From positions 1 to 25,679 of the forward strand of contig UQYK01000023.1 in assembly GCA_900545285.1 (NCBI GenBank): a stretch of DNA of 25,679 nucleotides, read 5' to 3'. The notes below the pieces were generated by a model, which had not been told where the DNA came from, searched no databases, and was given only the letters and a program-made list of their open reading frames with translations. Source of the stretch: an uncultured Ruminococcus sp. GTDB lineage: Bacteria; Bacillota; Clostridia; Oscillospirales; Ruminococcaceae. Below, piece after piece: positions 22,757-25,679 of this stretch (position 1 is its first letter; each line of letters opens with the position of its first letter). Made by a program: the position numbers and the translations under genes.

Positions 22757-22782
22757 TTACAGTTAGATTAAACTAACTGTAA
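22757..22782 (+). promoter_or_regulatory. TTAnAGTTAG-N6-CTAA element, copy 2 (before the Tp47-like gene)
   Basis: TTACAGTTAG (22757-22766), ATTAAA, CTAACTGTAA (22773-22782): a perfect 10-6-10 palindrome. It lies about 160 nt upstream of the Tp47-like start and 40 nt after the last gene of the apbE operon. It could be an operator or, with the following ATTTTT, a terminator hairpin. TTACAG and TAAATT within it are 17 bp apart and could form a weak promoter. Confidence 0.55.
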
Positions 22783-22877
22783 ATTTTTGTGTACAGACTG
22801 TAAAAGGTGAATAGTAATCCTGCAAGATGCAGAATTTGCTATAGAGAGAAACTGATGGGAACACAAACTGTTCTGCT

Positions 22878-22918
22878 TTGGTTTCAAAAAAAGAAATTTC
22901 TGGTTTCGGTGAAACCAG
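22878..22918 (+). promoter_or_regulatory. Competing hairpin in the leader of the Tp47-like gene
   Basis: GAAACCAG (22911-22918) pairs perfectly with CTGGTTTC (22900-22907); an upstream near-copy, TTTGGTTTC (22877-22885), could pair with it instead. The structure ends about 15 nt before the AGGAGG ribosome site. Confidence 0.4.
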
Positions 22919-22944
22919 AGGGAAAAATGAAGTAGGAGGTTCTT

Positions 22945-25614
22945 ATGCAAAAGAAAGACTGGAAAAAAATCGCTGGTGCACTGTCTGCCGGCGTCCTGGC
23001 TGTGACACAGGTTGCACCTGTTATGTCCGTGACTGCGGCAGAAGGTACCACAGATACAGAGTATGTATACTGTGCCGCATCTCTGACATGGGCAGAGTAC
23101 TGGCAGAATGAAGGCGTATATCTGGACAGCGCTGCAAATGGCAACTGGGAAGCAACCAGCGATGAAAAGGACGAGCACAATGAAACCGATATGGGTGCTT
23201 TTGACGCAGTAACACGTGCAACCAGCAACCACGGCCTGCACCGCGGCAGCTATCAGTGCACCGTAAAGGTATTTGACACCGATGGAAACAGCTATGACTA
23301 TACTGGAAAAGGACAGGATGAATCTGTTGATGTAGTCAGTGACAAAGAGGCTGGCACCACAACCATTATGGTAGATGGAAAAGCAGCTGGTGCATATGAT
23401 CACTCTGTGATTGTGGGTCCGAAATATGTTCCGGTAGCTGTTCCCGCAGCAGACTATGAGGACTTCAAGAAGGCATATTCTGTTTATGAAAACGGCACAG
23501 AGGTTAAGGGCGGCTACTCCGAGAAAAATCTGGTGAATATTGATGAGACCATTCAGGTAGATGCCAATACTTCCGGCATCAAGGTAGCTGAAAAGAATGC
23601 AGACGGCACCTTCCAGTTCTCCAAGCGTTCTACTTCTGCAACACCGGAGGGCAAGGTTGTAGATAAGGATGCAGTAGAGATCAGCGAAGTACAGCACGAT
23701 TCCGGCTACGGCGACTTTATCCGTGTGGACATCAACGGTGATTATGGTGACCTGGGCGCACATATGTACGCTGTTCGCTGGGATTACTATGGTGATCAGG
23801 ATACCGTACAGGCAACCTATGGCACCAAGTTTGCGGCAGATAACTGGATGCATAAGGCAATGGGGATTCAGCTGGGTCTGACCAAGAGCGACCGCTGCCA
23901 GCTGCCGGAAGGCACAGACGGTTACGGCAGATGGGATGTAACCGTTTATGCAACTGGTTATCAGGACTTTACCTTTACCATTGACAATGAACCGGAAAAG
24001 TATGTATACGGTACTATGAATCTCCCGTATGCAGATTACTATTATGGTGAACTGGGCAACAAGACAGATACCACTGACGGCAAGATTTCCTATGATGCAG
24101 ATCTGGCTGGCGATGCCGGCATGCGTGCAGAGGGCACCTATGATGCGGTAACTTCTGCAACAAGAAAAAAGTGGAATAGCATGTTTGCAGACACCACGTA
24201 TTCTTCCGAAGCTGATGAAAATGGCGGCGGCAAGATTCTGGGCGTTTCCGGTGTAGAAGTGGCAATCGAACAGAGCCTGTATGACCAGCTGACTGCTGAC
24301 GCAAAGGACAGCAAGACTTCCGGCGTACTGGGCAGCCTGTTTGCAGGCTTCACCCCGAACGAAGACCAGACCGTTGTTCCGGCAACATACAAACAGCTGT
24401 TCGCAGACGGTACCCTGTCCGCAACCATTACCGCAGAACCGGAAGTTGACCTGACCAACGTTACGCCGACTCTCAAAACCGACAGCAAGTACGGTGACTA
24501 TCAGCTGAACATGGATGGTCTGGATCTGGGCGAAGGCAATCTGGTTTACGGCGTGATCGTCAAGACAAAGACCGGCAACTATGGTATGCTCCAGCTGGAA
24601 AACATCTGGAAGGGCGGTTCTAAACTGGCATGGTCTGCCGGCTTCAAGACCACAGAAGTACACGGAAACAGCCTGCGTTCTACTCCGTATGCTGCAACCT
24701 CCGGTGACACCATTGTGGAGATCAGCTATCTGACCAGCAAGGGCGAATACAGCGTACACCTCGCAGACGGACTGTATCTGCCGAAGAAGCATAATGGTAC
24801 TGTCACCGCAGAGAGTGTTGCAGTTGCTGCCGGCAGCATTCCGGTAACGCTGGCAGACCTGCCGGAAGATTTCTCCGCAGCAGTTTCCGCAGACACGCTG
24901 ACTGGTGCTACTTATGCAGACGGCAAGATGACCTTTGATGCCAAGAGCGTTCTGCCGGGCAGCTACACCATTACGGTTTCTGATACAAAGGGTGTTTATG
25001 CGCCGATTTCTGTTAGTGTTGTTCTGACAACGGAGGCTATGCCGGCTGCATTTGATGCAGAAAACAAAACACTGGTTGCTGCAAAGGATGCAGATGCAAC
25101 TGCATTTGCAAATTATCTCTCCAAGCTCTCCAAGGCTACTGTAAATGGTACAGAATATACGCTTTCCGGCAAAGGTTCTACAAAGATTTTTGACACAAAA
25201 ACAGGCGCAATTGATCTGTCTGTAGAAGCAAAGGGCGCAAAGGTCTTTGATAAGGCCGGCACTTATGAAATCAAGCTTTCCGCAACAGGATATACAGAAG
25301 ATCTGACCTTTACTGTAGAACTGGCTGCATCGGATATTGAACCTGGACTGCCGACTGTAAAGGGTGACGCAGATCTGGACGGCAACATCACCATTGATGA
25401 CGCATTCCTGGTACTCCAGTATTATTCTCAGCACTCTGCCGGCAATGACAGTTTCCGTTTCAATGACAATGATGCAATGGAAGCACAGCTGCTGAAGCTG
25501 CTGGATATCGACAACAACGGTGAAATCGGCATTCAGGATGCTTTCCTGGTTCTGAGCTACTATTCTTATCAGTCTGCTGGTAAGAATGTAACCTGGGAAG
25601 ATCTGACTAAGTAA
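22945..25614 (+). CDS. Secreted Tp47-like protein with three flavinylation-type motifs and a C-terminal dockerin
   Basis: 889 residues. A signal peptide covers about 1-32 (cleavage near TAA-EGTT). Residues about 40-330 resemble the Treponema pallidum 47-kDa lipoprotein (Tp47): YVYCAASLTWAEYW, GAFDAVTRATSNHG, KYVPVAVP and VRWDYYGDQDTVQATYGTKFAADNW. A second, partial copy follows (353-406: YVYGTMNLPYADYYYGELG then TYDAVTSATRKK). Residues about 610-800 look like Ig-type beta domains and contain DTLTGAT. The C-terminus (from about 808) is a type I dockerin with Ca2+ loops DADLDGNITIDD and DIDNNGEIGIQD. The three D-x-[VL]-T-x-A-T sites (Thr93, Thr406, Thr656) match ApbE target motifs, and apbE lies just upstream. 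Redox function is inferred; Tp47 itself is reported as penicillin-binding. AGGAGG precedes the ATG. Confidence 0.85.
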   Translation: MQKKDWKKIAGALSAGVLAVTQVAPVMSVTAAEGTTDTEYVYCAASLTWAEYWQNEGVYLDSAANGNWEATSDEKDEHNETDMGAFDAVTRATSNHGLHRGSYQCTVKVFDTDGNSYDYTGKGQDESVDVVSDKEAGTTTIMVDGKAAGAYDHSVIVGPKYVPVAVPAADYEDFKKAYSVYENGTEVKGGYSEKNLVNIDETIQVDANTSGIKVAEKNADGTFQFSKRSTSATPEGKVVDKDAVEISEVQHDSGYGDFIRVDINGDYGDLGAHMYAVRWDYYGDQDTVQATYGTKFAADNWMHKAMGIQLGLTKSDRCQLPEGTDGYGRWDVTVYATGYQDFTFTIDNEPEKYVYGTMNLPYADYYYGELGNKTDTTDGKISYDADLAGDAGMRAEGTYDAVTSATRKKWNSMFADTTYSSEADENGGGKILGVSGVEVAIEQSLYDQLTADAKDSKTSGVLGSLFAGFTPNEDQTVVPATYKQLFADGTLSATITAEPEVDLTNVTPTLKTDSKYGDYQLNMDGLDLGEGNLVYGVIVKTKTGNYGMLQLENIWKGGSKLAWSAGFKTTEVHGNSLRSTPYAATSGDTIVEISYLTSKGEYSVHLADGLYLPKKHNGTVTAESVAVAAGSIPVTLADLPEDFSAAVSADTLTGATYADGKMTFDAKSVLPGSYTITVSDTKGVYAPISVSVVLTTEAMPAAFDAENKTLVAAKDADATAFANYLSKLSKATVNGTEYTLSGKGSTKIFDTKTGAIDLSVEAKGAKVFDKAGTYEIKLSATGYTEDLTFTVELAASDIEPGLPTVKGDADLDGNITIDDAFLVLQYYSQHSAGNDSFRFNDNDAMEAQLLKLLDIDNNGEIGIQDAFLVLSYYSYQSAGKNVTWEDLTK

Positions 25615-25626
25615 GCAAAAAGGCTT

Positions 25627-25656
25627 AGAACCTGTCTTCACAAGCGTATACACGTG
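25627..25656 (+). repeat. Dispersed repeat copy 2, cut by the window end
   Basis: Identical over 30 bases to 11218-11247. It begins 12 nt after the Tp47-like stop codon and is preceded by TTA. The next bases, CGGCAAATTTTGCTG, form a small inverted repeat comparable to GGCAGAAATTCTGCC near copy 1 (11279-11293). The rest of the element lies outside the window. Confidence 0.7.
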
Positions 25657-25679
25657 TCTTTTCGGCAAATTTTGCTGCA

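Noticed and set aside
22768..25668. Very long open frame (966 codons) on the strand opposite the Tp47-like gene
   Set aside because: It is an antisense shadow: its product is a Cys/Ile/Val-rich string without domains, it has no ribosome site, and the + strand frame has a signal peptide and a dockerin.

Overview
The window looks like a chromosomal segment of a cellulolytic, Ruminococcus-like Firmicute (Clostridia). Evidence: two secreted proteins end in type I dockerins, there is a cytosolic cellobiose phosphorylase (GH94), base composition is moderate, Shine-Dalgarno sites are strong AGGAGG-type, and many promoters are near-consensus with 17-bp spacers. No tRNA, rRNA, CRISPR array or complete insertion sequence was seen. 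Genus is inference; no database was searched.

Layout. 1-2.6 kb (+): a broken sigma-factor C-terminus overlapping a membrane protein that looks like its anti-sigma partner, then a VanY-type D,D-carboxypeptidase. 2.7-6.9 kb (-): cellobiose phosphorylase translationally coupled to a leucine-rich-repeat dockerin protein. 7.2-8.8 kb (+): pdxS-pdxT for pyridoxal phosphate synthesis, divergent from the GH94 operon. 9.0-9.7 kb (+): a DUF1292-type acidic protein and a free-standing structured RNA (6S candidate). 9.8-12.6 kb (-): gdhA, a second unassigned small-RNA transcription unit, and a phosphoglycolate-phosphatase-like HAD gene. 12.7-16.1 kb (-): a FadR/FCD-type GntR regulator, lrgB, lrgA with a perfect GntR-like operator at the -10 box, and a MATE transporter. 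16.4-20.3 kb (+): SPFH protein, zinc-ribbon membrane protein, TPM-domain protein and a GNAT acetyltransferase, resembling the Bacillus ydjGHI membrane-stress module without PspA. 20.4-25.6 kb (+): ApbE (FMN transferase), a NusG-domain-II protein, a Gx/HepS-like membrane protein and a large secreted Tp47-like protein with a dockerin.

The most interesting part is the last block. ApbE links FMN covalently to Thr/Ser in a D-x-x-S/T-x-A-T motif on proteins outside the cytoplasm. The neighbouring 889-residue Tp47-like protein carries three such motifs (DAVTRAT, DAVTSAT, DTLTGAT) and ends in a dockerin. NusG-II and Gx proteins are, as I recall, the EetA/EetB-type partners of flavin-based extracellular electron transfer loci. 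The ApbE operon and the Tp47-like gene are each preceded by a similar TTAnAGTTAG-N6-CTAA element, suggesting one metal- or redox-responsive regulator for both. The proposal is a flavinylated extracellular redox protein docked to a cellulosome or cell surface. The motifs, gene order and shared element are visible; function is inference.

Other points worth a look: the two small-RNA units with consensus promoters and terminators, a 30-bp dispersed repeat at the gdhA leader and the window end, and the GntR-lrgAB circuit.
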